In this document: positions 15,673 to 24,637 of the stretch, piece by piece
How positions within the stretch are numbered: position 1 is the first letter of the stretch
Layout: each line of letters begins with the position of its first letter
Source: Comamonadaceae bacterium
GTDB lineage: Bacteria; Pseudomonadota; Gammaproteobacteria; Burkholderiales; Burkholderiaceae_C
Assembly: GCA_947476285.1 (NCBI GenBank)
Contig: CANJPU010000030.1
Span: forward strand, 1 to 56,324
Length of the DNA stretch: 56,324 nucleotides
Direction of reading: 5' to 3'
Notes under the pieces: model-generated
Databases searched by the model: none
What the model saw: the letters and a program-made list of their open reading frames with translations, nothing else
What the model was told of the DNA's origin: nothing
Translations under genes and position numbers: made by a program

Positions 15673-16114
15673 GTCGTGTTGGGCGCTGAGATGGTGGTTT
15701 GATCGTCTACGAAGCACATTGATTCGTTGGAGCGTCCCTGACGAAAACGGCAGCTTTACCTTGGTTGTCCTCGGCGTTGCGCGGACACACTTTGCCGAGA
15801 CACCCGAGGTCACGGTTGATGAGATTGAGAAGTGTCTACGCAACCGCCATTGACGCCGCAGGATTGGTAATGAGAAGCGAGACCTCAAGCAATTGGAGGA
15901 TCGGCTCTCGAGACAGAAATGCGGAGCATCGCGCCGCTTCGATCCCCATACGCTGAGTATCCACTCAGATTTCCACACGCATTTTCTCGCTCGCCAAACC
16001 TCGTAATGCGAGTGGGCGACGGGTGGGCGGGGGCGCTGGCTCCACTGTTCGCGTTCTTGGAGGTTGAGGCCACTCGTAGTCGCAGCTTTCAGCTACCTCC
16101 AGTTAAGGCGAATG
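15673..16114. other. No convincing gene; decayed sequence
   Basis: No clear gene in this 440-bp stretch. A plus frame ending at 15853 closes with DENGSFTLVVLGVARTHFAE, then TPEVTVDEIEKCLRNRH. This reads like a real C-terminus, but I do not recognise it and it has no plausible start. It may be the tail of another broken gene in the same island. The rest, up to the PrpD stop at 16115, holds nothing I can support. Confidence 0.4.
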
Positions 16115-17503
16115 TCACCGCGGCCCGGCCGCGAATGTTCCCAGATCCATCAGCTCGCGCAGATCGGCCTGCAGCTCCAGCTTATGCAGAATCTCTATCG
16201 ACCGCTCCACCTGCTTTGGCGTGAGCGCCTGGCTTGCGCAGCTTCGGTAGCGCGCCAGCATCTCTGATTGAGCCAGCGGGTTCTCAGGGCTGCCTCTGAA
16301 CACATCGGGCCCTGCGGCCAGTGTGAAGCTGCGTCCGTCCTTCAGCGTCACAGTCACCGGCGGGGCTGATCCAGTTGCTAGGCCGGGGGCAAGATTTTGG
16401 CTTAACACCACCTCGATTTTTTCTCGCGCGGCCGCATAGCGCGGATCGACCGCGCCGGCGTCGGAGAACGGCGCCAGATACGGCATCGGCGCGCGGCCAT
16501 CGGCCAGCACCGCAGCCAGTGCGTGATGCATGCTGAACTTGGCTTGGTCGCCGTCGGTGGGGTTGGCAGCGCTCAGGATGCGCAGGGTCAGTGGGCTGAC
16601 TTCAATGCGCACCGATTGCACCTGCTCCTGCTGCAAGCCATGCTGCTCCATCAGCAGCAGCAATGCCTCCATGGGCCGATGTACCAGAAAGCAGCAGCCA
16701 TATTTTTTCACGCTGGTGCCCGGCGACAAAATGTAGAAGGGCTGGCCCAGATTGGCAGTGGTGATGGACAAGTCATGGCCACGTTCCCAGTTGCACATCA
16801 GATCAACGAAACCGCCTTCGCCTTCAAGCAAGTCCGGATCAGCGGTCATGCCCTGGGCGGCAAGCATGGCTGCTTCTATGCCGCTTCTGCAGCCCAAGCC
16901 TGATTCATGCGTGTGGGCCATGGTGCCAGTGTGGCGGTAGTAGCCCGAAGCGCGCGACAAGGCCAGGCCAACCGCCATCTGCGTCTGCAGCAGTGAAAGC
17001 CCCATCACCTTGGCGCAGGCCGCGGCGATGGCTGGCGGCGCATAGAGGTTGAGCCCGCAATGCCCGCGCCCCGAACCACCCGGTGCGCCCAGCCCCAGGC
17101 GCCCCTGGAATTCTTCGCCCAGCACCACGAACTCGATGATCTGGCGACCGCTGAGCTGGTATTTCTCGGCCAGCGACAAGGCCGCCGCCACCATGGTCAA
17201 AGTGTCGCTACCCGGCGCGCGCCCGACCGCCTCGATTTCCAGCGTGTGGCCGGAGATGCCATTGACAAAAGCCGCGTTGGCGATCGATGTGCGAAAGCCC
17301 CCGCCGATCACGCCAGCTTCTTCATGGCCGCCAGTGGCCTTGGCAAACTGCATCGCGATTTGCGCGGCCGGCTCGGTGTAGCCACCCAGCATGGCGCCAA
17401 ACACATCGAGCACATGTTCCTTGGCGACCTCCACCACCTCGCGTGGAAAATCATCGAAGCCAGTGTTCAGCACAAACTGTGATAGTGTTTTAGTAGTGCC
17501 CAT
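16115..17503 (-). CDS. MmgE/PrpD family protein
   Basis: A 462-aa full-length family member, the second of four in this window. The N-terminal helical domain carries AFVNGISGHTLEIEA. The signature SVKKYGCCFLVHRPMEALL lies near residue 264 and DQAKFSMHHALAAVL near 324. It is closest in pattern to the member at 50015-51424: both have GxGSxG-like segments after residue 140, TGTMAHTHESGLGCR or its equivalent, and the SVKKYG or YIKKYG lead. It stands alone, divergent from the EmrA gene, with no binding protein or CoA-transferase beside it. Probable action is on a small carboxylate; substrate unknown. Confidence 0.9.
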   Translation of the reverse strand: MGTTKTLSQFVLNTGFDDFPREVVEVAKEHVLDVFGAMLGGYTEPAAQIAMQFAKATGGHEEAGVIGGGFRTSIANAAFVNGISGHTLEIEAVGRAPGSDTLTMVAAALSLAEKYQLSGRQIIEFVVLGEEFQGRLGLGAPGGSGRGHCGLNLYAPPAIAAACAKVMGLSLLQTQMAVGLALSRASGYYRHTGTMAHTHESGLGCRSGIEAAMLAAQGMTADPDLLEGEGGFVDLMCNWERGHDLSITTANLGQPFYILSPGTSVKKYGCCFLVHRPMEALLLLMEQHGLQQEQVQSVRIEVSPLTLRILSAANPTDGDQAKFSMHHALAAVLADGRAPMPYLAPFSDAGAVDPRYAAAREKIEVVLSQNLAPGLATGSAPPVTVTLKDGRSFTLAAGPDVFRGSPENPLAQSEMLARYRSCASQALTPKQVERSIEILHKLELQADLRELMDLGTFAAGPR

Positions 17504-17556
17504 GAAGTGCTACCTTTTCAAATTGCCGGTGATGGCGAATGCATGTGTGGCCAGTG

Positions 17557-17584
17557 CCTGTTTATACAGGGTGGCGCGTACAAT
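17557..17584 (+). promoter_or_regulatory. Palindrome and -10-like box before the efflux genes
   Basis: CCTGTTTATACAGG (17557-17570) has perfect 5-bp arms. A TACAAT -10-like box follows at 17579-17584, about 70 bp before the EmrA start. A repressor bound to the palindrome would cover the promoter. No good -35 box is seen at 17 bp. The N6 spacing between CTG and CAG is too short for a LexA box. Confidence 0.35.
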
Positions 17585-17654
17585 GCATTTTCCATGAGAC
17601 GACGAGATTCTCGAAACTACGAAAGCACCATCCGCGTGTTCCAAACTCGCCACC

Positions 17655-18809
17655 ATGAGTGAGTCAGGCCAGACAAGTACCACGGCAGACGACACCGTCC
17701 AGGCTGACACAGCCTCCCAGGGCGGTTTTCTCACACCCGGCCGCAAGCGCCTGCTGCTGCTGGCCCTGACATTGGTCGCACTGGTGTTTGCGGGCCGGTG
17801 GCTCTATCACCGCATCACCCATGTGCACATCGACGATGCGCGCATTGACGGCGAGGTCATCACCATCTCCAGCCTGGCTTCGGGCCAGATCGAAGAGCTG
17901 CCGGTGATTGAAGGCGATGAAGTAAAGGCCGGCCAGCTGCTCGCGCGCATCGACTCGCGCGATGCGGTGCTGCGCCGCGAGATGCTGGTGGCGCGGCTGC
18001 GCACCTTCGAGATGCAGATGGAGGTGGTGAAAGCCCAGGGCGGCCAGGTGGACCAGGAAACACTGGGCAAATACCAAAGTGAGGAGATGCGGCTTCAAGC
18101 TGCGCAGGCCGACGTGGCCTCGGCGCAGGCGCAACTCTCGCAGGCTGGTGGCGACTTGCGGCGGGCCCAGGAACTCACCGATCAGAAGTGGCTCTCGCCG
18201 CAGGCGCTGGAGCGCGTCAACACCGACTACAAGCGCGCCGAGGAAACCCACCGCAAGGCCTTGGCCGATCTGGCCGGCGCGCGCGGCGCTCTGTCGTCCG
18301 CAGGCGGCAGCCGCAAGCAGCTCGACGTGGTCCAGCGGCAACTGATGGTGCTGATGCGCCAGGCCGACGAGACCCGGGCCGAGATCCGCAGGCAGGACAA
18401 TGACATCGCCGTACGCACCATCCTCAGCCCAGGCAATGGCGCTGTGGTGATGACCTTCGTGCGGCGTGGCGAGCATGTGTCGGCCGGGCAGCGCATTCTG
18501 ATGTACCACGATCCGGCCAACATCTGGGTCGAGGCCAATGTCAAGGAAACCGACATCGAACATCTCAAGGCCGGCATGCCGGTGGAGCTGCGTGTCGATG
18601 CCTTCCCCGGCAAATTATTCAAGGGCGAGATCATCCGCGTCGGCAAGGCTGCAACCGCCAAGTTCGCGCTGCTGCCCAACCCCAACCCCAGCGGCAACTT
18701 CACCCGCATCACCCAGCGCCTGCCGCTGCGCATCCAGATCAAGGACCGCTCGCTGCCTCTGCGGCCGGGCATGTTGGTGGAAGTGGATGTCGACACCCGA
18801 AACCACTGA
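17655..18809 (+). CDS. emrA: EmrA/HlyD-type membrane fusion protein
   Basis: The periplasmic adaptor of a major-facilitator efflux pump. The 384-aa protein has a cytoplasmic tail, one membrane helix (RLLLLALTLVALVFAGRW, about residues 34-51), and the biotinyl-lipoyl half HIDDARIDGEVITISSLASG. A long helical hairpin follows, rich in Ala, Gln and Arg (about residues 110-240). The second lipoyl half is NDIAVRTILSPGNGAVVM and the beta-barrel segment is VWVEANVKETDIEHLKAGM. The EmrB gene starts inside its last codons (22-bp overlap). Together they should export a toxic or amphipathic compound across both membranes with an outer-membrane channel encoded elsewhere. Confidence 0.92.
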   Translation: MSESGQTSTTADDTVQADTASQGGFLTPGRKRLLLLALTLVALVFAGRWLYHRITHVHIDDARIDGEVITISSLASGQIEELPVIEGDEVKAGQLLARIDSRDAVLRREMLVARLRTFEMQMEVVKAQGGQVDQETLGKYQSEEMRLQAAQADVASAQAQLSQAGGDLRRAQELTDQKWLSPQALERVNTDYKRAEETHRKALADLAGARGALSSAGGSRKQLDVVQRQLMVLMRQADETRAEIRRQDNDIAVRTILSPGNGAVVMTFVRRGEHVSAGQRILMYHDPANIWVEANVKETDIEHLKAGMPVELRVDAFPGKLFKGEIIRVGKAATAKFALLPNPNPSGNFTRITQRLPLRIQIKDRSLPLRPGMLVEVDVDTRNH

Positions 18810-20400
18810 GCTGCTCGCGCAGCGTTACGGCGAGGGCTACCGGTGGTGGGTGGCCGCCACGGTTTTGGTGGGCACCATCTCGGCGGTGATCACCACCACC
18901 ATCGTCAACGTTGCCATCCCAGACATCATGGGCGCCTTCGGCATCAGCCAGGACACGGCGGCCTGGCTGTCCACCGGCGCGCTGGCCGGCACCACGGTGG
19001 CCATGCTGATGCAGGCCTGGCTGATAGTGCGCTTCGGGCCGCGCCGCACATTTCTGGGCGCGATGCTGATCTTCGTCGCCTCCTTGCTGGTGGCCGGGTT
19101 CGCGCCCAATGAGTTGGTCCTCATCATCGCGCGGGTGGTGCAGGGCTGCATCGCCGGCATCCTGCAGCCCATGGCCATCTACATGATGTTTCGGGTGTTT
19201 CCGGACAACCGCAAAGGGCAGGCCATGGGCATGTTCGGCCTGGTGTCCATCATGGGCCCGGCCATCGGGCCTTACATCGGCGGGCTGGTGATCGAACATT
19301 TCAACTGGCGCTACATCTTCTTTGTCGGCGTGCCCACTTCATTCGTCGCGATCCTGCTGGGCGCGGTGTTCATGCCAGAGCGCGAGTCGCTAAAGGAAGA
19401 TCCGCGCGCCAAGGGGGCGTTCGATTCGCTGGCGCTGGTGCTGGTATCCACCAGCATCGCGCTGATGCTGATCGTGCTATCCAACGGGCAGCGCGAGGGC
19501 TGGTACTCCAACACCATCTTGGGCATGGTGGCCATTTCCGTGATTTGCGGCGTGCTCTTCGTGCGCCGCGAGCTGCGCTCGAAGACGCCGCTGGTCGATA
19601 TACGGCCGCTGGCTGTGCCCGCATTTGCTGCAACCGCCGTGCTGTCGTGGATCTTCGGCGCGGGCCTGTTTGGCTCGATCTATCTGGTGCCCTTGTTCGT
19701 GCAAACGGTACAAGGCCTCACGCCGATGGAAGCGGGCCTGCTGCTCATGCCCAGCGGCCTGGCCTTCGGTCTGGCCATGCCACTGACCGGCTACCTCACC
19801 GACCGCTTGCCCGCGCGCCGACTGATTCTTGTGGGGCTTGGCATCCACATCGTCTCCTCACTGTGGGTCGCTGGCGTGGATGTGAACACGCCGGTGCTGG
19901 CCTTCGCAATGTGGGTGGCGGTGGGCCGCGTCGGGCTGGCACTGGTCAATCCGGCTCTGAATGTGGCGGCCATGCGGGCGCTGCCCGCGACGCAGCTAGG
20001 CCATGCGGCCGGCCTGATCAATTTCTTTCGCCAACTTGGCGGGGCCTTCGGCGTGAACCTGCTGACCATGAACCTGGACCGGGGCCTTGCCCTGCACGGC
20101 GATGCGCTCAACGCCATGCAGTCCACCAGCAATGCCACAGCCGATTTACTGCGCAGCGTGGAGGGCCTGCTCGCGCGCGCCGGTGCATCGGTCGATTTGC
20201 AGACGCAAGGCGCGCTCTACTACCTAGGTCAGGTGATCGAGGCGCAGGCTTATACCCAGGCCTTTCGCGACTGCTTCTACATGGTGGCCTTCGCCTTTAT
20301 TCTGGCACTGCTGCCGGCCTGCATGCTCAAGCGCACCCGGCCGCCCCAAGCGGCGCTGCTCAATTCTGAGAAAGAGGCTCGCGTCCCAGAATCTGCTTGA
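18787..20400 (+). CDS. emrB: EmrB/DHA2-family MFS efflux transporter
   Basis: A 537-aa inner-membrane drug:proton antiporter of the 14-helix DHA2 group. The start at 18787 gives MSTPETTELLAQRYGEGYRW and overlaps the EmrA 3' end. An upstream in-frame extension exists but only mirrors emrA in another frame. Helix 1 begins WVAATVLVGTISAVITTTIV and continues NVAIPDIMGAFGIS. The DHA2 antiporter motif C is seen as SIMGPAIGPYIGG. The C-terminus overlaps the convergent D-2-hydroxyacid dehydrogenase gene by 41 bp. Substrate cannot be read from the sequence. Confidence 0.93.
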   Translation: MSTPETTELLAQRYGEGYRWWVAATVLVGTISAVITTTIVNVAIPDIMGAFGISQDTAAWLSTGALAGTTVAMLMQAWLIVRFGPRRTFLGAMLIFVASLLVAGFAPNELVLIIARVVQGCIAGILQPMAIYMMFRVFPDNRKGQAMGMFGLVSIMGPAIGPYIGGLVIEHFNWRYIFFVGVPTSFVAILLGAVFMPERESLKEDPRAKGAFDSLALVLVSTSIALMLIVLSNGQREGWYSNTILGMVAISVICGVLFVRRELRSKTPLVDIRPLAVPAFAATAVLSWIFGAGLFGSIYLVPLFVQTVQGLTPMEAGLLLMPSGLAFGLAMPLTGYLTDRLPARRLILVGLGIHIVSSLWVAGVDVNTPVLAFAMWVAVGRVGLALVNPALNVAAMRALPATQLGHAAGLINFFRQLGGAFGVNLLTMNLDRGLALHGDALNAMQSTSNATADLLRSVEGLLARAGASVDLQTQGALYYLGQVIEAQAYTQAFRDCFYMVAFAFILALLPACMLKRTRPPQAALLNSEKEARVPESA

Positions 20401-21445
20401 ACCGGCGCACATAGGCCGGCCACACCTCTGGGTTGATCAGGCGCTCGGGCCGCGCGCCCTTGGCCATCTGCACAAGCTGTGTCGCGGCCATGGTGGCCAT
20501 CTGCCGACGCGCGCCAGGCGATACGCCCGCTGTGTGATAGGTGCCAATCACATTGTCCAGGCCCAGCAGCGGATGCTGTTTGTCTGGCGGCTCAATGGCC
20601 CACACATCCAGGCCGGCACCGCGCAGGTGGCCGCTCACCAAGGCTTCATACAGCGCCTGCTCGTCATGAATGCCGCCGCGCGCGGTGCTGACAAAGAGCG
20701 CACCATTTTTCATCGCAGCGAAAGCCTGCGGGTTGAACATGCCCAGGGTGGACTTGTCACGCGGGCAGTGCACTGACACCACATCGGAGCGCGCCAGCAA
20801 GTCGGCCAGCGAGACCGACTCGCCCCCACGGTCAGTGATCTGCTGGGTGCTGAGCAAGGGATCGTGTGCGAGCACGCGCATGCCCATGGCGTGCCCCAGC
20901 CGGGCCATGTGGCCGCCGGTGTGTCCGATGCCCACCAAACCCAGCGTCAGCCCATCGAGCTCAAAGCCCATCGCATCGACGCGGGTGAAGCGATCGCCCC
21001 GGCGCAAGCGCCGGTCAGACTCGCTGATGCGCTTGGCCAGGCCCAGCGTCATGGCCAGGGCATGCTCGGCCACCGCACGGGCATTGCTGCCCGACTGGTT
21101 GACGACGCACACGCCAGCCTGCGTGCAGGCATCGGCGTCCACCGTGTCGTAGCCAGCGCCGAAGGTTGACACCACCAGCAAACGCGGGCAAGCCTGCAAG
21201 AGCTTGGCATTGGCGAACCACTGCGGCGCCAGGTCGTCGCGCGCGGAAGTGATGTGATACGCATTTGCTGTGGCCAGTGCCTGGGCCAGCGCCGGCTCAT
21301 TGCCCTGGACCTTCTGCACGCTCAATGCCATCTGCGGATCAGCGCTCACGATGCCATCGAAGATGGCGGCGTCCAGCGGCAGATCGAGACGGACGACGGA
21401 GAAACGATGGTCGGGTGATGCGGATGCAGTGGTGGTGGAGGTCAT
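20360..21445 (-). CDS. D-2-hydroxyacid dehydrogenase family protein
   Basis: A 361-aa NAD(P)-dependent dehydrogenase. The coenzyme fold is LTLGLVGIGHTGGHMARLG at about residue 165. The catalytic Arg is in STARGG, the Glu in DVWAIEPPDK and the His in GTYHTAG, so the triad is complete. It interconverts a 2-hydroxy acid and a 2-oxo acid; phosphoglycerate-like, glyoxylate/hydroxypyruvate-like and hydroxyisocaproate-like members cannot be separated by eye. The start at 21445 (MTSTTTASASPDHRF) is preferred over a longer frame because the family begins there. It is convergent with the efflux gene, sharing 41 bp at the 3' ends. Confidence 0.9.
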   Translation of the reverse strand: MTSTTTASASPDHRFSVVRLDLPLDAAIFDGIVSADPQMALSVQKVQGNEPALAQALATANAYHITSARDDLAPQWFANAKLLQACPRLLVVSTFGAGYDTVDADACTQAGVCVVNQSGSNARAVAEHALAMTLGLAKRISESDRRLRRGDRFTRVDAMGFELDGLTLGLVGIGHTGGHMARLGHAMGMRVLAHDPLLSTQQITDRGGESVSLADLLARSDVVSVHCPRDKSTLGMFNPQAFAAMKNGALFVSTARGGIHDEQALYEALVSGHLRGAGLDVWAIEPPDKQHPLLGLDNVIGTYHTAGVSPGARRQMATMAATQLVQMAKGARPERLINPEVWPAYVRRFKQILGREPLSQN

Positions 21446-21566
21446 GTGTGTGCGGTTCGGTGCGGGGGGTCGCCACAGTATAGGGTGATGCTTGCTGCGG
21501 CGCGGGCGCAATGCTATCGTTGACCATTCTTCACAAGGGCGAACCTCAGGCGTTCGCTTTTCCCAA

Positions 21567-21986
21567 ATGAGCGTCACAGCATTCGATCACGTCGCCGTCC
21601 CCACGACCCAGCCGCTGGAGATGATTCGCTTTTATGGCGACCTTGGTTTTTCGGTGCCGCAGCCGCAAGAGTGGCTGGCCAAGCGCTTGTCGAACTTTGC
21701 GGTTCAGTTTGGCGACAACAAAATCCATTTTCATTCGCCCTGGTTCTGGCAGGACCCGAACTTCACCCTGCGCGGCCCCACCGCACTGCCTGGCTGCGGC
21801 GACATCTGCTTCGTGTGGTCAGCCAGCCTGGACGAGCTCAAGGCCACGCTGCAACGGGCAGGCGCAGTCATCGAAGTCGGCCCAGTCGAGCGTGTGGGTG
21901 GGCGCGACGGTGGCCGCACCAAAGGCACCAGCATCTACACCCGCGATCCGGATCGCAACCTGCTTGAGTTCATCGTCTACGATTAG
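21567..21986 (+). CDS. VOC (glyoxalase/dioxygenase) superfamily protein
   Basis: A 139-aa single-module vicinal oxygen chelate protein. It begins TAFDHVAVPTTQPLEMIRFY with the first metal-ligand His, has KIHFHSPWFWQD in the middle, and ends IYTRDPDRNLLEFIVYD with the usual DPDGN-like turn and metal-ligand Glu. Such proteins may be lyases, isomerases or dioxygenases, or metal-free binding proteins. It precedes the nitronate monooxygenase by about 60 bp and may be transcribed with it. The start at 21567 is chosen from the domain border. No function more exact than the fold can be given. Confidence 0.85.
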   Translation: MSVTAFDHVAVPTTQPLEMIRFYGDLGFSVPQPQEWLAKRLSNFAVQFGDNKIHFHSPWFWQDPNFTLRGPTALPGCGDICFVWSASLDELKATLQRAGAVIEVGPVERVGGRDGGRTKGTSIYTRDPDRNLLEFIVYD

Positions 21987-22048
21987 GCGAACCGCGCTTT
22001 TCGCGCCCTTCGCGTCAATCCAATCCCACAGATTTCAAAAGACAGCCC

Positions 22049-23167
22049 ATGAAGACAAAGCTTTGCGAAATGTTTGGCATCGAGGTTCCCATCGTGGCGT
22101 TTTCGCATTGCCGCGACGTGGTGGTGGCTGCGGCCAAGGCCGGTGGCTTGGGCGTGTTTGGCGCCGACACCTCTACGCCCGAGCAACTGGCCATTGAGCT
22201 GCAATGGATCGAGGATCACATTGATGGACGCCCCTATGGTGTTGATGTGCTTTTTCCCAAGGTGCATGACGATGTCGCGTCACATGCGAACGAAGATCCA
22301 CTCAGCCTGATTCCCAAGGGTCATCGTGATTTTGTCCAGAACCTGCTCGCCTCGCATGGCGTGCCGCAACTTCCCGGCGACGAGGAAGACAAGATGCTGC
22401 GCGAAATGCTCAACCGAAAGAAGGGCACGCCGGCCTTCACCCATGAATTGCTGGAAGTGGTTTTCAAATTCCCTGGGGTCAAACTGATCGTCAGCGCAAT
22501 CGGCACGCCACCGCAATCGGTGGTGGACCGTGCCCATGCGGCTGGCATCAAATTCGGCGCGATGGTGGGCAAGCCAGAGCATGCGCGGCGCCAGCGCGAT
22601 GCTGGGGCGGACCTTCTCATTGCCCAAGGCCATGAAGCCGGCGGCCACACTGGCGAGATCACCACCATGGTGCTCACACCGCAGATTGTGGACGCCGTGG
22701 CGCCGCTACCGGTACTGGCCGCTGGCGGCATAGGCCGCGGGCGTCAGTTGGCCGCCGCATTGGCGCTGGGAGCCGAAGGCGTGTGGTGCGGCTCGGTATG
22801 GCTCACCACGCAAGAGAGCGACGCACCGCCCGCGCTGCGCGAGCGCCTTCTGGCCGCACAGTCGAGCGACACGGTGCGCACCCGCGCCTTCACTGGCAAG
22901 CCGGGGCGCTTTCTCAAATCTGCCTGGTCGGACGCATGGGGCGCGCCAGACGCACCCTCGCCGCTGGGGCGCCCGCTGCAATATTTTCTGCGCACGCCGG
23001 CCTTTGCGCGCATCGACCGCGTGGGCGCGAAAGCCCTGGTGTCCTCTCCCATCGGGCAAATCGTCGGCGAGATGAACGAAGAAAGCACCGTCAGGCAAGT
23101 GTTCATGGACATGCTCACCGAGTACGCAGACGCGGTCGAGCGACTGCAGCGCGTGAGCCAGGACTGA
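22049..23167 (+). CDS. Nitronate monooxygenase family protein
   Basis: A 372-aa FMN TIM-barrel protein of the 2-nitropropane dioxygenase/nitronate monooxygenase family. The N-terminus LCEMFGIEVPIVAFSHCRDV and AKAGGLGVFGADT are typical. The phosphate-binding part is LPVLAAGGIGRGRQLAAALA, followed by LGAEGVWCGSVWLTT. The active-site His segment is AQGHEAGGHTGE. It oxidises alkyl nitronates such as propionate 3-nitronate, or acts as a related flavin enoyl reductase. The 26-bp gap to the convergent aldehyde dehydrogenase holds no obvious terminator. Confidence 0.9.
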   Translation: MKTKLCEMFGIEVPIVAFSHCRDVVVAAAKAGGLGVFGADTSTPEQLAIELQWIEDHIDGRPYGVDVLFPKVHDDVASHANEDPLSLIPKGHRDFVQNLLASHGVPQLPGDEEDKMLREMLNRKKGTPAFTHELLEVVFKFPGVKLIVSAIGTPPQSVVDRAHAAGIKFGAMVGKPEHARRQRDAGADLLIAQGHEAGGHTGEITTMVLTPQIVDAVAPLPVLAAGGIGRGRQLAAALALGAEGVWCGSVWLTTQESDAPPALRERLLAAQSSDTVRTRAFTGKPGRFLKSAWSDAWGAPDAPSPLGRPLQYFLRTPAFARIDRVGAKALVSSPIGQIVGEMNEESTVRQVFMDMLTEYADAVERLQRVSQD

Positions 23168-23193
23168 GCCGGCTTGGTGCCGCCGCCCCAGCG

Positions 23194-24636
23194 TCACACC
23201 CGCGAGCGCTGCGACACCGTCTTGATAACCATGTAGTGCTCCAGCCCTTCGCTGCCGCCCTCGCGCGAGAAGCCGCTGTCCTTGACGCCGCCAAAGGGTG
23301 TCTCGGCCACTGAAGAGCCGAAGTAGTTGATCGACAGGTAACCGGTCTCGATCTCAGAGATGAACCGGTCTATCAGGCTGGCTGAGTCGGTGAATGCATA
23401 GGCATTCAGCCCCACGGGCAAGGCATTGGCTTTGGCGATGGCCTGATCGACTGTGTCAAAGCGCTGCAGCAGCGCGAGCGGGCCGAAGGGCTCTTCATGC
23501 ATGGCGCGTGCATCGTCCGGCACATCGCCCAGCACAGTGAAGGGTAGAAAGTAACCGGGGCCGGCCATCGTATTGCCACCCGCCAGCAGCTTGGCACCGC
23601 GTGACAGCGCATCGTCAATCAAAGACTGTAGAGCCTCTACTCGCCGCGGATTGGCCAGCGGGCCCATGTCGGTTGCGGGATCAAAAGGATCACCAATGCG
23701 CAACAGGGCAGCGCGCCGCACCATCTCGCCAGCGAAGGCGTCGTAGTTTTTTCGGGCCACGAAAAATCGCGTCACTGCAACACACAACTGGCCGGCGTTG
23801 CGCGCCTTGGCGGGCACAGCGCCGGCGGCCACGGCGAGTGGGTCGGCATCTTCGCACACGATGACCGGCCCGTGGCCGCCCAGCTCCATGATGGCCGGTT
23901 TCATGTGCGCACCGGCCATCGCGGTGAGTTGCTTGCCCACGCGGGTGGAGCCGGTGAAGGCGACCATGCGCACGACCGGATGAGGTATGAGAAATTCAGA
24001 AATCTCTGCCGGGTTGCCAAACACCAGGTTCAATGCGCCGGCCGGCAGGCCCGCATCGATGAAGGCCTGGGCCACGTGGCAGGCGCTGGCGGGTGTTTCT
24101 TCGGCGGCCTTGAGAATCACCGCGCAGCCGGCCGCCAATGCGGGCGAGACCTTGCGCACCGGTGAGCCCAGCGGCGCATTCCAGGGCGAGAACGCGGCCA
24201 CCACACCGATGGGCTCGCGAAAGACCATGTGGCGCATGCCGGCATCCGATGGAATGATGCGGCCATAGGTGCGGCGCGCTTCCTGCGCATCCCATTCGAT
24301 GAGGCTGGCACCGCGCAAGACTTCGGCCTTGCCGTCGCGCAAGAGCTTGCCCTGCTCCAGCGCCATGGTGATTGCAATCGCATCGGCGCGCTCGCGCAGC
24401 AAGGCAGCCGCGCGCAGCATCACATCGGCGCGCTTGGCCGGACCATAGGCACGCCAGGCGCGGAAGCCCGCCTGCGCCGAGTCGACCGCGTCCTGCAGGT
24501 CCTGCCGGTTCGCATGCGGCACGCTGCCGATGACGGCGCCGGTGGCCGGGTTGATCACTGGCTTGCCGGCGCGCTCGCGCCACTGGCCGCCAATGAGCAT
24601 GCGCACGGCGGGATAGGCGTGGGTGGAATCGCTCAA
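23194..24636 (-). CDS. NAD(P)-dependent aldehyde dehydrogenase
   Basis: A 480-aa ALDH, last of a ten-gene minus-strand operon. I use the TTG at 24636: it has GGAGAG upstream at good spacing and begins one base after the epimerase stop. The first ATG, at 24600 (MLIGGQWRERAGKPVINPAT), is the alternative. The Glu lies in MELGGHGPVIVCEDADP and the catalytic Cys in ARNAGQLCVAVTRF. The C-terminus has FGGVKDSGFSREGG. The pattern is near succinate-semialdehyde/glycolaldehyde-type members. It probably oxidises an aldehyde formed in the pathway encoded upstream. Confidence 0.91.
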   Translation of the reverse strand: MSDSTHAYPAVRMLIGGQWRERAGKPVINPATGAVIGSVPHANRQDLQDAVDSAQAGFRAWRAYGPAKRADVMLRAAALLRERADAIAITMALEQGKLLRDGKAEVLRGASLIEWDAQEARRTYGRIIPSDAGMRHMVFREPIGVVAAFSPWNAPLGSPVRKVSPALAAGCAVILKAAEETPASACHVAQAFIDAGLPAGALNLVFGNPAEISEFLIPHPVVRMVAFTGSTRVGKQLTAMAGAHMKPAIMELGGHGPVIVCEDADPLAVAAGAVPAKARNAGQLCVAVTRFFVARKNYDAFAGEMVRRAALLRIGDPFDPATDMGPLANPRRVEALQSLIDDALSRGAKLLAGGNTMAGPGYFLPFTVLGDVPDDARAMHEEPFGPLALLQRFDTVDQAIAKANALPVGLNAYAFTDSASLIDRFISEIETGYLSINYFGSSVAETPFGGVKDSGFSREGGSEGLEHYMVIKTVSQRSRV

Positions 24637-24637
24637 T

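Noticed and set aside
17559..17568. LexA (SOS) box reading of CTGTTTATACAG
   Set aside because: LexA boxes need CTG-N10-CAG spacing; this site has N6, so it is only a palindrome of unknown use.
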